Assembly: GCA_030830595.1 (NCBI GenBank) | Contig: JAURMS010000152.1 | Span: 1 to 23,412 of the forward strand | Direction of reading: 5' to 3' | DNA from: Gammaproteobacteria bacterium | GTDB taxonomy: Bacteria > Pseudomonadota > Gammaproteobacteria > Steroidobacterales > Steroidobacteraceae | DNA: 23,412 nucleotides | Part shown: positions 22,953 through 23,412 of the stretch, in pieces | How the letters are laid out: each line of letters starts with the position of its first letter | How positions within the stretch are numbered: the first letter of the stretch is position 1 | The notes under the pieces: model-generated | Databases searched by the model: none | What the model was told of the DNA's origin: nothing | The model's input: only the letters and a program-made list of their open reading frames with translations | Translations under genes and position numbers: made by a program

Positions 22953-23412
22953 TCGGTCAGGCCCTCACGCTCGTAGAGCAGACGGAAGGACGGCAGGGCC
23001 TTCATGCGGGTCACGTAAGCGCGAATGGCCGGCCAGTCCGTCGCGGGCCTGGGCATGTTGCGCGACCAGCGCATCAGCATGGTCGCCATGAAGTCCACGG
23101 CGAGCAGGCGCTCGCCTGCCAGGTAGCCCTCACCCGTCGCGAGGGCGGCATCGATACGCCCCCAGCCCGCCTCAATTCGCTCGCGGGCGGCAGCCTTGGC
23201 AGCCTCTGGATCACCCCCATCGCCCGCCATGCGTTCTGGATAAAACCAGCCGATGAACGCCGGCTGGAGGGTGTTGGTCAAGTGCACCATCCATTGCAGG
23301 TAGGTCATGTGCTCGAGCGTACCCACCTCAGGCGCCAGCCCACGCTCGCGATGTCGCGCGGCGACGCAGAGCAGAATGGCTGCGCTCTCCCACATCGGTT
23401 GATCGTCCACCA
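22943..23412 (-). CDS. Glutathione S-transferase family protein, 5'-truncated by window edge
   Basis: The C-terminal 155 or so residues of a GST-like protein; the gene runs off the right edge, so its start is outside. The first residues in view, DDQPMWESAAILLCVAARH, are the end of the thioredoxin-like domain, where the Glu-Ser pair contacts glutathione. They are followed by the helical C-terminal domain (EHMTYLQWMVHLTNTLQPAFIGWFYPERM and AGERLLAVDFMATMLMRW, the latter with the conserved Asp N-capping box). The GST class and substrate cannot be told from this half. The stop overlaps the start of the substrate-binding-protein gene, so the two are probably cotranscribed, although no functional link is known. 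Confidence 0.9.
   Translation of the reverse strand, partial: VDDQPMWESAAILLCVAARHRERGLAPEVGTLEHMTYLQWMVHLTNTLQPAFIGWFYPERMAGDGGDPEAAKAAARERIEAGWGRIDAALATGEGYLAGERLLAVDFMATMLMRWSRNMPRPATDWPAIRAYVTRMKALPSFRLLYEREGLTEWA

Noticed and set aside
21408..22976. 522-codon open frame on the plus strand opposite the substrate-binding-protein gene
   Set aside because: The opposite strand encodes a full family 5 SBP with clear motifs; this frame gives no recognisable protein.

Overview
The window is about 23.4 kb of GC-rich, densely coding chromosomal DNA holding 21 protein-coding genes, two of them cut by the window edges. I see no RNA genes, insertion sequences, prophage genes or CRISPR arrays. The gene set (topA, hemF, rlmJ, hemB, aroE, a yrdA-type gamma-carbonic anhydrase, prlC, an Mla-type lipid transporter) points to a gammaproteobacterium. 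The high GC, the metal-site sequence of HemB (Asp-type, not Cys-type) and a topoisomerase I with glycine-rich C-terminal repeats and a Lys/Ala-rich tail instead of zinc fingers would fit a Xanthomonadales/Chromatiales-like lineage. That placement is an inference from family knowledge, not a measured phylogeny.

Layout. Positions 1-6054 are mostly housekeeping genes on the plus strand: the 3' part of topA, hemF (4-bp overlap with topA), rlmJ, then hemB and aroE. A small minus-strand gene for a Cys-rich exported peptide resembling HvfA copper-metallophore precursors sits between rlmJ and hemB. Positions 6026-8088 hold the gamma-carbonic anhydrase gene (minus), then a tight lemA plus GIDE-domain membrane-protein pair with an EF-hand-like loop. 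Positions 8131-10913 encode oligopeptidase A and exonuclease III, overlapping as ATGA.

Positions 11028-15854 look like a signalling and regulatory stretch: a soluble HD-domain phosphohydrolase with a cyclic-nucleotide-phosphodiesterase-like motif, a VanY-type peptidase on the opposite strand, a membrane PAS-GGDEF-EAL cyclic-di-GMP protein, and a MerR-type regulator with a cobalamin-binding domain preceded by inverted repeats. Positions 15867-19303 (minus) are a four-gene retrograde or outer-membrane lipid ABC transporter operon (STAS-MlaE, MlaF, MCE protein, PqiC-like lipoprotein), all overlapping. Positions 19341-21323 encode a Kef-type CPA2 antiporter with RCK domains. The minus-strand end holds an oligopeptide-binding protein gene and the C-terminal part of a glutathione S-transferase.

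The items that most deserve a second look are the HvfA-like peptide with no maturation genes beside it, the LemA/GIDE/EF-hand pair, the B12-type MerR protein whose upper cobalamin motif reads Wx9-ER instead of Wx9-EH, and the row of three hairpins followed by an operator-like palindrome in front of it. None of these is proven to be a new system from sequence alone.
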